In this document: in pieces, positions 48,675 to 58,261 of the stretch
Layout: every line of letters begins with the position of its first letter
Numbering within the stretch: the stretch's first letter is position 1
Assembly (NCBI RefSeq): GCF_008831305.1
Contig: NZ_ML708610.1
Coordinates: 62,001 to 126,000, forward strand
Source of the DNA: Kocuria coralli
Lineage (GTDB): Bacteria; Actinomycetota; Actinomycetes; Actinomycetales; Micrococcaceae
Length of the DNA: 64,000 nt
Direction: 5' to 3'
Program-made: the position numbers and the translations under genes
Notes under the pieces: generated by a model
What the model saw: the letters and a program-made list of their open reading frames with translations, nothing else
Database searches by the model: none
Told to the model about the DNA's origin: nothing

Positions 48675-49838
48675 ATGGCAGCGATGACATCTTCACCTTC
48701 TGTAGCCGGTCACGACGCGGTGACCGATGCCTCCGCACCGCCAGGATTCCGCGGAGGCTGGGAACGGCTCCCGCAGCACCACCCGTTGCGCACGGGGCGG
48801 ACCCTGGACGCCCCGCTGCTGCAGGCGCTCACCGCCCGCACGCCCGCCAGGCCGCCCGTGTGGTTCATGCGCCAGGCCGGCCGCTCCCTGCCCGAGTACC
48901 GGCAGGCGCGTCAGGGCACGGCGATGCTCGACGCATGCCTGACGCCGGAGCTCGCCGCCGAGATCACCCTGCAGCCGGTGCGTCGGCACAAGGTCGATGC
49001 CGGCATCTTCTTCTCGGACATCGTGGTCCCCCTGCGTCTGGCGGGGGTGGGCGTGGAGATCGTGCCCGGCAAGGGGCCGGTGCTCGACCGCCCGGTCCGC
49101 ACCGCAGCGGACGTGGCGGCGCTCCCGGAGATCGACGACGACGCCCTGGAGCCCATCCGCGAGGCGGTCGCCCTGACGGTGGCCGAGCTGGGCGGAACCC
49201 CGCTGATCGGCTTCGCGGGCGCTCCCTTCACCGTGGCCGCCTACATGGTGGAAGGCGGGCCCTCCAGGGATCACCTGCTGCCGCGGACCATGATGCACGC
49301 CGACCCGGAGGCCTGGGAGGCCCTGGCCGACTGGGCGGCACGCGCTTCGGGCGCCTTCCTGCGGGCCCAGGTGCTCGCGGGAGCCTCCGCGATCCAGCTC
49401 TTCGACTCCTGGGCGGGGTCCCTGTCCGTCCGCGACTACCTGGACCACGCGGTGGGCCATTCGGCGACCGCCCTGGCATCGGTGGCCGACCTGCCCGTGC
49501 CCAGGATCCACTTCGGCACGGGGACCGGGGAACTGCTGGGGGCCATGCGGGACGCCGGGGCGGATGCCATCGGCGTCGACCACCGCATCCCGCTGGCCGA
49601 GGCCAATCGCCGTCTGGGGGGCCGGACCGTCCTCCAGGGCAATATCGACCCGGCCCTGCTGCCCGCTCCGACCGAGGTCCTCCGCCGCCACGTCGACGAC
49701 GTCCTGCGCGGTGGCGCACTGGCGCCCGGGCACGTGGTCAACCTCGGGCACGGCGTCCCCCCGGAAACGGCTCCAGCGGTCCTGACGGATCTGGTGAGCT
49801 ACATTCACGAACACCGGCTCGTCCCCGCACGCGGCTGA
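48675..49838 (+). CDS. hemE: Uroporphyrinogen decarboxylase
   Basis: The 387-residue enzyme decarboxylates the four acetate groups of uroporphyrinogen III to coproporphyrinogen III. The signature WFMRQAGRSLPEYR (63-76) and the later GFAGAPFTVAAYMVEGG (in parts) are present. The start is uncertain: ATG 48675 or ATG 48684, neither with a strong ribosome site, so the mRNA may be leaderless; about 40 low-complexity residues lie before the core. It heads the operon hemE-cgoX-chdC-cpfC-hemC-hemDB-hemL. The promoter must lie between 48529 and 48674. Confidence 0.95.
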   Translation: MAAMTSSPSVAGHDAVTDASAPPGFRGGWERLPQHHPLRTGRTLDAPLLQALTARTPARPPVWFMRQAGRSLPEYRQARQGTAMLDACLTPELAAEITLQPVRRHKVDAGIFFSDIVVPLRLAGVGVEIVPGKGPVLDRPVRTAADVAALPEIDDDALEPIREAVALTVAELGGTPLIGFAGAPFTVAAYMVEGGPSRDHLLPRTMMHADPEAWEALADWAARASGAFLRAQVLAGASAIQLFDSWAGSLSVRDYLDHAVGHSATALASVADLPVPRIHFGTGTGELLGAMRDAGADAIGVDHRIPLAEANRRLGGRTVLQGNIDPALLPAPTEVLRRHVDDVLRGGALAPGHVVNLGHGVPPETAPAVLTDLVSYIHEHRLVPARG

Positions 49839-49913
49839 ACCAGGGGCGCATACACCACCCGGAAGCCGTGACGGCACGGGAGACGAGACACGAGACATGA
49901 AAGGAGCCTTGCG

Positions 49914-51416
49914 GTGACCCCCACCCCGGACCAGCAGGAGTCCGCGACGACGACACGCCGCCCGCGCAGCGCGCTGGTGGTCGGCGGCGGCATCGCGGGG
50001 CTCGTGGCGGCACGCGATCTCGCCATGGCCGGCCTGCGGGTCAGCCTGGTCGAGTCGCGCCCGCAGTTCGGGGGCGCCGTGGGTTCCCACATGGTCGGCG
50101 GCATGGTGCTGGACTCCGGTGCGGAGTCCTTCGCCACCCGGACCGACGTCGTCGCCCGGCTGATCGAGGAGCTCGGCCTGGCCGACCGGATCTGCCTCCC
50201 CGCCCAGGACGGGTCGTGGCTCTACCTGGCCGACGGCCCCAGGCCCGGGGGACGATCAGGGGTCCTGGGGATCCCCGGCGACCTCGATTCCTCTGAACTG
50301 CGCAAGACCCTGGGCTCGTACGGGCGGTGGCGCGCGAGGCAGGACCTCCGCAGGCCGGCCCGGATCGGTGCGACAGCCACCACCGTGGGGGATCTCGTGC
50401 GCGCCCGCATGGGTTCCGCCGTCGTCGAGAAGCTCGTGGCCCCCTTCACCCTGGGCGTGTACTCCGCCCATCCCAAGGACCTCGACGTCGACTCCGTGGC
50501 TCCGGGCCTGCGGGAGGCGCTGAGGGAGAAGGGCTCCCTCTCGGCTGCCGCCTCCTCCCTGCGCGAGGCCACGCGGGCCGGCCAGAACGTGGCGGGCCTG
50601 CGCGGCGGGATGAACGTCCTGACCGAGGCACTGGTGAAGGATCTGGCCGCCCGCGGCGTCAAGCTCGTGGCGGGATACGACGTCCTCGCCCTGGACCGCG
50701 ATCCACGCCGTGAGGGCTGGATCGTCCTGCAGCGCGAGCCCCGGGTGGGGGACAAGACCGCGATAGCACGCGGGGAGCTGCTGGTCATGGCCGCCGACGG
50801 CAGCAGCGCGGTACGGCTCCTGTCCGGCATGGATCGGGAGCTGTCCCACCTGCAGCCCGATCCCAGCCCCAAGGTCGCGCTGGCCACGCTGGTCGTGGAC
50901 CGGCCCGGGCTCAACGAGGCGCCGCGGGGCACCGGGGTGCTCGTGGCCCCGAATGCCCAGGACGTGCGCGCCAAGGCACTGACCCACGCCTCGGCCAAGT
51001 GGCAGTGGATCGCGGAGGCACTGCCCGCGGGGCGGCATGTCCTGCGGCTGTCCTACGGCCGTGCCACCTCGGATGGAGGGGCTTCTCCCGAACTGGCGCT
51101 GACCGACGAGCAGCTGGTGACCCTGGCGATGCGCGACGCCTCCACCCTCCTGGGGGTGCGGCTGGAGCCGGGGGATCTGGTGGACGCCGACGTCGTGCGG
51201 TGGGAGCAGGCCCTGAGCCGCCCCTCTGCGGGCCACCCCCAGCGGGTGGCGGATCTGCGGGAGGGCGTCAGCAGGCTCCCGGGCGCGGTGGCGGTCGGGG
51301 CCTGGCTGGCGGGAACCGGGCTGGCGTCCGTCGTGGAGGACACCCGGGCCCAGGTGGCCGGGCTCCTGAGCCGCCACGGGGTGACCGACGGCCCGGAGGC
51401 TCAGGGCGGGCCGTGA
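49914..51416 (+). CDS. hemY: Coproporphyrinogen III oxidase (CgoX; HemY/HemG type)
   Basis: This 500-residue FAD enzyme oxidises coproporphyrinogen III to coproporphyrin III in the coproporphyrin-dependent pathway. FAD binding is shown by ALVVGGGIAGLVAARDLA near the N-terminus. Further family regions: LDSGAESFATR, KLVAPFTLGVYSAHP, LRGGMNVLTEAL. Because ChdC and CpfC are encoded right after it, it is most likely CgoX and not a protoporphyrinogen oxidase. The GTG at 49914 has AAGGAG about seven bases upstream. It follows hemE after 75 bases. Confidence 0.93.
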   Translation: MTPTPDQQESATTTRRPRSALVVGGGIAGLVAARDLAMAGLRVSLVESRPQFGGAVGSHMVGGMVLDSGAESFATRTDVVARLIEELGLADRICLPAQDGSWLYLADGPRPGGRSGVLGIPGDLDSSELRKTLGSYGRWRARQDLRRPARIGATATTVGDLVRARMGSAVVEKLVAPFTLGVYSAHPKDLDVDSVAPGLREALREKGSLSAAASSLREATRAGQNVAGLRGGMNVLTEALVKDLAARGVKLVAGYDVLALDRDPRREGWIVLQREPRVGDKTAIARGELLVMAADGSSAVRLLSGMDRELSHLQPDPSPKVALATLVVDRPGLNEAPRGTGVLVAPNAQDVRAKALTHASAKWQWIAEALPAGRHVLRLSYGRATSDGGASPELALTDEQLVTLAMRDASTLLGVRLEPGDLVDADVVRWEQALSRPSAGHPQRVADLREGVSRLPGAVAVGAWLAGTGLASVVEDTRAQVAGLLSRHGVTDGPEAQGGP

Positions 51417-51479
51417 GGACGCCGGCCGGCAGCCCCCGGAAAACTCAAGAACGCAGTGATCAGGAAGGACGATGAGATC

Positions 51480-52208
51480 GTGAGCGAGAAGGCTCAAGCC
51501 GCTTCAGCAGGCCAGGACACCGACGGCCGGGCCCAGGAGACCCTGTACTGGACCGTGTGGTCCGTCTACGCCAGGGACGCCGACCGTGCACAGCCCGTGG
51601 AGGCCGAGGAAGCCGCCGCCGTCGAGGAGTTCGACGCGTGGATCGCGGCGCTCGCCGACGAGGGCGTCACGGTGCGCGGCGTCTACGACGTCTCCGGGCA
51701 GCGCAACGACGCGGACGTCATGCTGTGGCTGCACGGAGACGACCCCCGGGCGCTGCAGGCCGCCTTGCGCCGGGCGCGCCGGACCGCGATGCTGAGCGGA
51801 ACCCACCAGGTGTGGTCGTCGATGGGCGTGCACCGCGACGCCGAGTTCACCCGCAACCACCTGCCGTCCTTCGCCCGTGGCAGCGAGCCGGGCGACTGGC
51901 TGTGCGTCTACCCGTTCGTCCGCTCCTACGACTGGTACTACATGAACGACCAGCGCCGTTCGGAGATCCTCAAGAACCACGGCATGAAGGGCCGGGACTA
52001 CCCTCAGGTGCAGCCCAACACCGTGGCCTGCTTCGGCCTCAACGACTACGAATGGCTGCTCGGCCTGGAGGCTCCCGAGCTGGTGGACCTGGTCGATATC
52101 ATGCGTCACTTCCGCAATACCGAGGCCCGGCTGTACGTCCGCGAGGAGATCCCGTTCTACACGGGACGCCGGGTCACCACCCCCGAGCTGACCGAGGTGC
52201 TCCGATGA
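51480..52208 (+). CDS. hemQ: Coproheme decarboxylase (ChdC/HemQ)
   Basis: The 242-residue enzyme of the chlorite-dismutase family decarboxylates coproheme to heme b. Features: the heme-pocket segment PFVRSYDWYYMND, with a catalytic Tyr; the NHGMKGRDYPQV segment with the proximal His in HGMKG; and NTVACFGLNDYEWLL. The Tyr/His set is that of ChdC and not of true chlorite dismutase. The GTG at 51480 was chosen because AGGAAGGA (51462-51469) lies ten bases upstream; 51456 is an alternative. Its stop overlaps the ferrochelatase start. Confidence 0.94.
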   Translation: MSEKAQAASAGQDTDGRAQETLYWTVWSVYARDADRAQPVEAEEAAAVEEFDAWIAALADEGVTVRGVYDVSGQRNDADVMLWLHGDDPRALQAALRRARRTAMLSGTHQVWSSMGVHRDAEFTRNHLPSFARGSEPGDWLCVYPFVRSYDWYYMNDQRRSEILKNHGMKGRDYPQVQPNTVACFGLNDYEWLLGLEAPELVDLVDIMRHFRNTEARLYVREEIPFYTGRRVTTPELTEVLR

Positions 52209-53581
52209 GCCGGGATTCCCAGGTCGCCGCCGGGCAGGGCGCGCAGACCGTCACGCAGGAACGCGAGGAGGAGGTCCTGGCCCCCTCGGTCGTGGTGGTT
52301 CCCACCGGGGCCGAACTGGACCGGCTCGCCGCCCGGGGAGGTGCCGCCGCGAGCGCGGGCGGAGCCGATGAGCCCTCTCCCGCCCTGAGCCTGGCGCGGG
52401 CCGAGGCACCCCAGGAATGGGACGCCGTCGTCCTGTCCTCCTTCGGCGGCCCCGAAGGGCAGGACGATGTGATCCCGTTCCTGCGCAATGTCACGCGCGG
52501 CCGCGGCATTCCGGACGAGCGCCTGGAAGAGGTGGCCACCCACTACCGGGCCAACGGCGGGGTCTCGCCCATCAACGACCAGAACCGCGCCCTGCGCGCG
52601 GCCCTCGAGCGGGAGATGCGCGAGCGCGGACTGCAGACGCCCATCCTGTGGGCCAACCGCAACTGGGATCCCTACGTGGCCGACGTGCTGCGCGACCTGC
52701 ACGAGCAGGGCCAGGACCGCGTGCTGGTCCTGGCGACCTCCGCCTTCTCCGGGTACTCCTCGTGCCGTCAGTACCGCGAGGACTACGGGGTGGCCCTGGA
52801 GGAGATCGGCCTGGGCGATGAGATGACCGTAGCCAAGATCCGTCAGTACTACGACTCCGAAGGTTTCCTGACCCCCTTCGTCGAAGGCCTGGAGGCGGCA
52901 CTGACCTCGATCCGGGACCAGGAGGCGTACAGGGGCGGTCCCACGCGGATCATGTTCGCCGCCCACTCCGTGCCGGACGTGGACGGGCTGGCCTCGGGAC
53001 CCGAGCAGATGCGCGACCGGTTCGTGGGCGGCTCCGCCTATGTCCATCAGTTGCTGGCTGCCTCCCGGGCCATCATGGACCGCGTGGCCTCTCGCGCCGG
53101 TGAGGTGCCCGAATGGGAGCTGGTCTTCCAGTCCCGGTCGGGCTCGCCCAAGGTGCCGTGGCTCGAGCCGGACATCAACGACGCCATCGAGCGGGCGGCC
53201 GGGGAGGGCGCCGGGGGAGTGATCGTGGTGCCCCTGGGGTTCGTCTCGGACCACATGGAGGTCATCTGGGACCTGGATACCGAGGCGCTGGAGACGGCCG
53301 GTGATCACGGGCTGGCCTTCCTGCGGACGGCCACGCCCGGGACCCACCCGGCCTTCGTCTCCGCCCTGGTGGACCTGATCGAACAGCGGATGGCGGGCCG
53401 GCAGGCCCCACCGCGGGTCTCGGCCGTCGCCGGGGCCACCTGGTTCGACTCCTGCGCCGCGGAGTGCTGCGTCAAGGTCCTGCGAGGTGCCACGGAGCCT
53501 CGGCCCACGATCGCCCAGCGCGAGCCCGGCGCCCCGCTCCCGGTGGGGATCGACGACGACGGCGCGGTGGTGCACGCATGA
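52205..53581 (+). CDS. hemH: Coproporphyrin III ferrochelatase (CpfC/HemH) with [2Fe-2S]-type cysteines
   Basis: The 458-residue enzyme inserts Fe(II) into coproporphyrin III. A 60-residue Ala/Pro-rich extension precedes the core (AVVLSSFGGPEGQDDV). The catalytic His is in FAAHSVPD. Cysteine residues in FSGYSSCRQYRED and in the C-terminal FDSCAAECC match the [2Fe-2S] site of actinobacterial ferrochelatases. ATG 52205 overlaps the chdC stop by four bases, and the stop overlaps the hemC start, so the genes are tightly coupled. The C-terminal tail after the cysteines is about 35 residues. Confidence 0.93.
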   Translation: MSRDSQVAAGQGAQTVTQEREEEVLAPSVVVVPTGAELDRLAARGGAAASAGGADEPSPALSLARAEAPQEWDAVVLSSFGGPEGQDDVIPFLRNVTRGRGIPDERLEEVATHYRANGGVSPINDQNRALRAALEREMRERGLQTPILWANRNWDPYVADVLRDLHEQGQDRVLVLATSAFSGYSSCRQYREDYGVALEEIGLGDEMTVAKIRQYYDSEGFLTPFVEGLEAALTSIRDQEAYRGGPTRIMFAAHSVPDVDGLASGPEQMRDRFVGGSAYVHQLLAASRAIMDRVASRAGEVPEWELVFQSRSGSPKVPWLEPDINDAIERAAGEGAGGVIVVPLGFVSDHMEVIWDLDTEALETAGDHGLAFLRTATPGTHPAFVSALVDLIEQRMAGRQAPPRVSAVAGATWFDSCAAECCVKVLRGATEPRPTIAQREPGAPLPVGIDDDGAVVHA

Positions 53582-54669
53582 CCGCTCCGGGCAATGGGGA
53601 GACCGCCGCTCCGGTACCGGCAGGGGAGGCCACCGCGGTGCTGCGGGTCGGTACCCGCGGCTCGGCGCTGGCCATGACCCAGACCGGCCAGGCGGCAGAG
53701 GCGGTGCGGGCGGCGGGAGACCTCGCCTACCGGCTCGAGGTCATCCGCACGGAAGGCGACGTCGCCACCGGGTCCCTGGCCTCCTTGGGAGGCACCGGAG
53801 TGTTCGCGGCAGCCCTGCGGCACGCGCTGGTGGACGGCAGGGTGGACCTGGCGGTGCACTCCCTCAAGGACCTGCCGACCGCGCCGCATCCCGGGCTGGC
53901 GATCGGCGCCGTTCCCGTCCGCGAGGACCCGCGCGACGCCCTGTGCGCCCGGGACGGCCTGTCCCTGGGCTGCCTGCCCTCGGGGGCGAGGATCGGCACG
54001 GGCTCGCCGCGGCGTGCAGCCCAGTTGCTGGCTACACGACCGGATCTGGTGATGGTGGACATCCGCGGCAACGTCCCGACTCGGCTGGCCCGGGTGGCCG
54101 GACTGGATCCGGACGGCCCGGGGGACCTGGACGCCGTCGTGCTGGCCTCCTCGGGGCTGCGGCGCCTGGGCCTGCAGGAGAAGATCACCGAGTATCTGGA
54201 CCCGGCCGTGGTGCTCCCCGCACCCGGCCAGGGGGCCCTGGCCCTCGAGGTGCGCGCCGAGCTGCTCCTGGCCGATCCGGACCTGGCCGCCCAGGCCTCC
54301 GGCGCCTACAGCGAAGTTCCGCACGATGTCCGCCCGCCCAGCAGGGACGGCCAGGACCGGCTCGACGCCCGGCTGCTCAAGGCGCTGGCCAGGGTCAATC
54401 ACACGGAGTCACGCTGGGCGGTCACCGCTGAGCGGGCGCTGCTGGCCCGGCTCGAGGCCGGCTGCGCAGCACCCGTGGGAACCCTGGCCACCGTCGAGGA
54501 CGGCCTGCTGGTGCTGCGCGTGGCGGTGGCCTCCCCGGACGGCCGGAAGGTCATGCGGCGCACGGAGGCCTCGGACGAGCTGTCCTCCGAGGCCGCACGC
54601 GAACTGGGCCGCCGCGTGGGCGACGGTCTCCTGGCCGACGGTGCCGCCGCACTGGCGGGGCTGGCTTAG
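53578..54669 (+). CDS. hemC: Porphobilinogen deaminase (hydroxymethylbilane synthase)
   Basis: The 363-residue enzyme links four porphobilinogen units into hydroxymethylbilane. Cys296 in RLEAGCAAPV carries the dipyrromethane cofactor. The substrate-binding regions (GTRGSALAMTQ, VHSLKDLPTA, GTGSPRRAAQL) are typical. A low-complexity insertion (about 241-263, SGAYSEVPHDVRPPSRDGQD in part) is seen between domains 2 and 3. The ATG at 53578 overlaps the hemH stop. It is followed six bases later by the hemDB gene. Confidence 0.95.
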   Translation: MTAPGNGETAAPVPAGEATAVLRVGTRGSALAMTQTGQAAEAVRAAGDLAYRLEVIRTEGDVATGSLASLGGTGVFAAALRHALVDGRVDLAVHSLKDLPTAPHPGLAIGAVPVREDPRDALCARDGLSLGCLPSGARIGTGSPRRAAQLLATRPDLVMVDIRGNVPTRLARVAGLDPDGPGDLDAVVLASSGLRRLGLQEKITEYLDPAVVLPAPGQGALALEVRAELLLADPDLAAQASGAYSEVPHDVRPPSRDGQDRLDARLLKALARVNHTESRWAVTAERALLARLEAGCAAPVGTLATVEDGLLVLRVAVASPDGRKVMRRTEASDELSSEAARELGRRVGDGLLADGAAALAGLA

Positions 54670-54675
54670 GCGGGC

Positions 54676-56676
54676 GTGGCGCAGGAACCGCCGACCGCGG
54701 CTGAGCGGAGCAGGCAACCCGGTCTTCCCGGAGGCGCCGGGGCTCGCGGGGCTTCCGGGGCCGAGGAGGCCGCGGGCCATCGCACGAGCGTCCTGTCCGG
54801 TACGCGGGTGCTCGTCACCCGCACCCCCGATCGCGCGGCCTCCCTGATCGCAGCCCTGCGAGTGGCCGGCGCGCGCCCTGTCCTCGCCCCCGTTCAGGAA
54901 GCGGCTGCGGTGACCGGTGCCGAGAGCCGCGATCTCGCGAGGCTCATCACGGAGGCCGCCGGCAGCGGAGCACCGCACTGGCTGGCGGTCACCTCCGTGA
55001 ACACCGTGCGCGCCGCGAGCCGGGTCGCCCAGGGCGAGGGGAAGAGCCTCGGCGAGTTCCTGTCGGGGGCGGTACGGCGCGGCCTGAAGGTCGCGGCGGT
55101 CGGCAAGGCCACGGGCGCGGCCCTGGAGGAGAACGGCGTCCCCGTCGATCTCCTGCCGGCCGAGGGCCAGTACTCCGCCGAGGGCATGGTTGCCTGCTGG
55201 CCGAAGGCGGAGGCGTCGTCGCGGTCGGCCAGGGTCTTCCTCCCCCAGTCCGCGGCCGCGCGCCCCGCCTTGCGGGACGGCCTGAGCGCCCTGGGGTGGA
55301 CGGTGGAGACCGCTGTCGCCTACCGCATGGTGCCCTGGCCCGCTGAAGAGCCCCTGGCCCCGTCTCCGGTTCCCTCCGGCCTCGCCGTGTGGGGGACGGA
55401 CCGGGCCCGCCAGGAGCTGGCGGCGGGCAACGTCGATCTGGTGGTGGCCACCGCGCCGTCGATGATCGACGCCCTGGTGGGAGGGGCAACCGAGCGGCAG
55501 CGGGCGGCCATGGGCGATACGGTGGGTTTCGTGGCCATGGGCGAGCCGACGCGCCAGGCCGCCGAGCGGCTCGGAATCGCCGCGCAGGTCGCGCGGACAC
55601 CAGACATCGATGGATTGCTGACAGCTCTGGAGGAGAAGCGAGAAATGAGCACCGGTCACAGCGAGCTCGGGTACGGCACCGCATCACCCGCAATGGGGCC
55701 GGTCCACCGTCCCCGGCGGCTGCGGAGCAGCCCGATCATGCGCGCGCACGTGCGCGAGACGCACCTGCACCCCAGCCAGCTGATCCTGCCCGTCTTCGTA
55801 CGCGAGGGCGCCACCGAGCCCAGGCCCATCACCGCGATGCCGGGCGTGGTCCAGCACTCGCTGGACTCGCTCCGGCGGGCAGCCGCCGAAGCCGTGGAGC
55901 TCGGCCTGGGCGGCATCATGATCTTCGGCGTGCCGACCACGCTGGACGCCACGGGCTCCGGGATCGTCGACGACGAGGGCATCCTCAACACCGCCCTGCG
56001 CGCCGTGCGCTCCGAGGTCGGGGACGACATCCTGGTCATGGCCGACCTGTGCCTGGACGAGTTCACCGATCACGGCCACTGCGGCGTCCTCGACGAGCAG
56101 GGGCGGGTGGACAACGACGCCACGCTGGAGCTGTACGCGCAGGCAGCCGTGGCGCAGGCCCGTGCCGGCGCCCACGTCCTCGGACCCTCCGGAATGATGG
56201 ACGGCCAGGTGGGGGTGATCCGGGGCGCGCTGGACCGCGCCGGGTTCATCGACGTCTCCGTGCTGGCCTATTCGGTCAAATACGCCTCCGCCTTCTACGG
56301 GCCCTTCCGCGAAGCCGTGGACTCCACCTTGACCGGCGACCGGAAGGCCTATCAGATGGATCCGGCCAACCGGCGCGAGGCCCTGCGCGAACTCCGCCTG
56401 GACCTGGACGAGGGCGCGGACATGGTCATGGTCAAGCCGGCCATGTCCTACCTGGACATGGTGCGCGAGGTGGCCGACCATTCCACGGTCCCGGTCTCCG
56501 CCTACCAGATATCGGGGGAGTACTCGATGATCCAGGCCGCCGCCGCCAACGGCTGGATCGACCGCCGTGCCGCGATCGAGGAATCCGTCCTGTCGATCCG
56601 CCGCGCCGGCGCCGATACCGTCCTGACCTACTTCGCCGCAGAACTCGCCCGCTGGTGGCGCGAGCAGAATGGCTGA
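54676..56676 (+). CDS. hemDB: Fused uroporphyrinogen-III synthase and porphobilinogen synthase (HemD-HemB)
   Basis: One 666-residue frame joins two enzymes. Residues about 40-320 are HemD (VLVTRTPDRAASLIAALR; LAVTSVNTVRA; VGKATGAAL), which closes hydroxymethylbilane to uroporphyrinogen III. Residues from Met324 are HemB, with Lys residues in VLAYSVKYASAF and MVMVKPAMSYLD and a metal site MADLCLDEFTDHGHCGV (Cys-Asp-Cys instead of three Cys). No stop codon separates them; the junction reads LLTALEEKREMSTG. AGGAG at 55631-55635 and ATG at 55645 could start HemB alone. It follows hemC and precedes hemL. A frameshift is unlikely because both parts are intact in one frame. Confidence 0.92.
   Translation: MAQEPPTAAERSRQPGLPGGAGARGASGAEEAAGHRTSVLSGTRVLVTRTPDRAASLIAALRVAGARPVLAPVQEAAAVTGAESRDLARLITEAAGSGAPHWLAVTSVNTVRAASRVAQGEGKSLGEFLSGAVRRGLKVAAVGKATGAALEENGVPVDLLPAEGQYSAEGMVACWPKAEASSRSARVFLPQSAAARPALRDGLSALGWTVETAVAYRMVPWPAEEPLAPSPVPSGLAVWGTDRARQELAAGNVDLVVATAPSMIDALVGGATERQRAAMGDTVGFVAMGEPTRQAAERLGIAAQVARTPDIDGLLTALEEKREMSTGHSELGYGTASPAMGPVHRPRRLRSSPIMRAHVRETHLHPSQLILPVFVREGATEPRPITAMPGVVQHSLDSLRRAAAEAVELGLGGIMIFGVPTTLDATGSGIVDDEGILNTALRAVRSEVGDDILVMADLCLDEFTDHGHCGVLDEQGRVDNDATLELYAQAAVAQARAGAHVLGPSGMMDGQVGVIRGALDRAGFIDVSVLAYSVKYASAFYGPFREAVDSTLTGDRKAYQMDPANRREALRELRLDLDEGADMVMVKPAMSYLDMVREVADHSTVPVSAYQISGEYSMIQAAAANGWIDRRAAIEESVLSIRRAGADTVLTYFAAELARWWREQNG
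55631..55647 (+). promoter_or_regulatory. Internal ribosome site and start codon for HemB inside hemDB
   Basis: AGGAG (55631-55635) is spaced nine bases from ATG (55645-55647), which begins MSTGHSELGYG, the usual kind of HemB N-terminus. It lies inside the fused frame, so a free HemB could be made beside the fusion. Retained from an ancestor with separate genes, or functional: the sequence does not decide. Confidence 0.6.
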
Positions 56677-56772
56677 TTCACTTCGGAGCTCACCCGCTCA
56701 AGATCCCGCAGCCGCCGTCAACTCCCCGCGGGGCCAGGACCCCGCAGCACCGACTCCCGAGAGGACGATCCC

Positions 56773-58089
56773 GTGACCGTCTCAGATGAACTCTTCGACC
56801 GAGCCCGCCGCGTCATGCCCGGCGGCGTCAACTCGCCCGTGCGTGCCTTCAACTCCGTCGGCGGGACCCCGGCCTACATCACTGCGGCCCGCGGGCCGTA
56901 CCTGCAGGACGTCGACGGCCGCGAGTACGTCGACCTCCTGGGCTCGTGGGGACCGGCACTGGTGGGGCACGCCCATCCCGTGGTCCTTGAGGCGGTGCAC
57001 TCCGCGGTGGAGAACGGGCTGGGTTTCGGCACCTCGACCCGGGCGGAGACCGAACTCGCCGAGCTCGTCGTCGACCGGGTCGGCGCCATCGAGGAGATCC
57101 GCATGGTCTCCACGGGAACCGAGGCGACGATGACGGCGATCCGCCTGGCCCGCGGTGCCACGGGGCGGGATCTGGTGATCAAGTTCGCGGGCTGCTACCA
57201 CGGCCACGTGGACTCGTTGCTTTCGGAGGCGGGATCGGGGGTGGCCACCCTGTCACTGCCCGGCTCGGCGGGGGTCACCGCGGCCACCGCCGCCGAGACG
57301 CTCGTGCTGCCCTACAACGATCTCGGCGCCGTGCGCGCCGCCTTCGAAGCGCATCCCGGGCGTATCGCCGCGGTGATCACCGAGGCGGTCCCGGCCAACA
57401 TGGGAGTGGTCCCGCCGGACCCCGGCTTCAACGCGGGCCTGCGGGAGATCACCCGGGACAACGGCGCACTCATGATCTTCGACGAGGTCATGACGGGCTT
57501 CCGGGTGCATGCCGCCGGATACTGGGGGCTCTCCGCGCCCCAGGAGGGCGACTGGGAGCCCGACCTGTTCACGTTCGGGAAGGTGATCGGCGGCGGGCTG
57601 CCAGCGGCTGCGGTTGCCGGCAAGCGCGAGCTCATGGAGCAGCTGGCGCCGACCGGGCCCGTCTACCAGGCGGGAACGCTGTCCGGCAATCCGGTGGCCA
57701 TGGCGGCGGGGCTCGCCACGCTGAAGCTGGCCGACGACGACTGCTACCGCACCGTGGACCGTCGCTCCGAGCAGCTGAGGGCGGCCGTCACCGAGGCCTT
57801 CGACGCCGCCGGGGTGGATCACTCCGTCCAGAACGCGGGTTCGCTGTTCTCGGTGACCTTCGGGACCTCGCAGCGCCCCGTGCGCGACTACGCCGGCGCC
57901 AAGGGCCAGGAGGTCTTCCGCTGGGCGCCGTTCTTCCACTCGATGCTCGACTCCGGGGTGCACCTGCCGCCGTCGGTGTTCGAGGCCTGGTTCCTCTCCG
58001 CGGCCCATGACGACTCGGCCATGGACCGGATCATCCAAGCGCTGCCGGCAGCCGCCGAGGCGGCGGGGGCGGCGACCCCGGACAGCTGA
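56773..58089 (+). CDS. hemL: Glutamate-1-semialdehyde 2,1-aminomutase
   Basis: The 438-residue PLP enzyme converts glutamate-1-semialdehyde to 5-aminolevulinate. It is a class III aminotransferase with the N-terminal [21 protein letters not shown], the substrate-handling [12 protein letters not shown] segment, and [17 protein letters not shown] with the PLP-binding Lys. The length fits (about 430). The GTG at 56773 has GAGAGGA about ten bases upstream; the 96-base gap after hemDB has no clear structure. It ends the heme operon, followed by a palindromic terminator. Confidence 0.96.
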   Translation: MTVSDELFDRARRVMPGGVNSPVRAFNSVGGTPAYITAARGPYLQDVDGREYVDLLGSWGPALVGHAHPVVLEAVHSAVENGLGFGTSTRAETELAELVVDRVGAIEEIRMVSTGTEATMTAIRLARGATGRDLVIKFAGCYHGHVDSLLSEAGSGVATLSLPGSAGVTAATAAETLVLPYNDLGAVRAAFEAHPGRIAAVITEAVPANMGVVPPDPGFNAGLREITRDNGALMIFDEVMTGFRVHAAGYWGLSAPQEGDWEPDLFTFGKVIGGGLPAAAVAGKRELMEQLAPTGPVYQAGTLSGNPVAMAAGLATLKLADDDCYRTVDRRSEQLRAAVTEAFDAAGVDHSVQNAGSLFSVTFGTSQRPVRDYAGAKGQEVFRWAPFFHSMLDSGVHLPPSVFEAWFLSAAHDDSAMDRIIQALPAAAEAAGAATPDS

Positions 58090-58160
58090 GCCGCGAGGGC
58101 TTTGGGCTGCGAAGTCCCGGGCACCGTCGCCTTCAGATGCCGCTGGACGGCAACGGACAC

Positions 58161-58196
58161 GGCAAGGGCCCCGTGCAGCTGCACGGGGCCCTTGCC
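58161..58196. terminator. 36-bp perfect palindrome downstream of hemL
   Basis: Positions 58161-58178 and 58179-58196 are exact 18-bp reverse complements with no loop base, so in RNA a few central bases would be unpaired. It lies between convergent hemL and csbD and probably terminates both. Confidence 0.8.
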
Positions 58197-58261
58197 TGAA
58201 TCGCATCCGCGGTCCGGCCGGCTCAGGCCGCTCCGGATCGGACCGCGGCGGTGGGAGGCGC

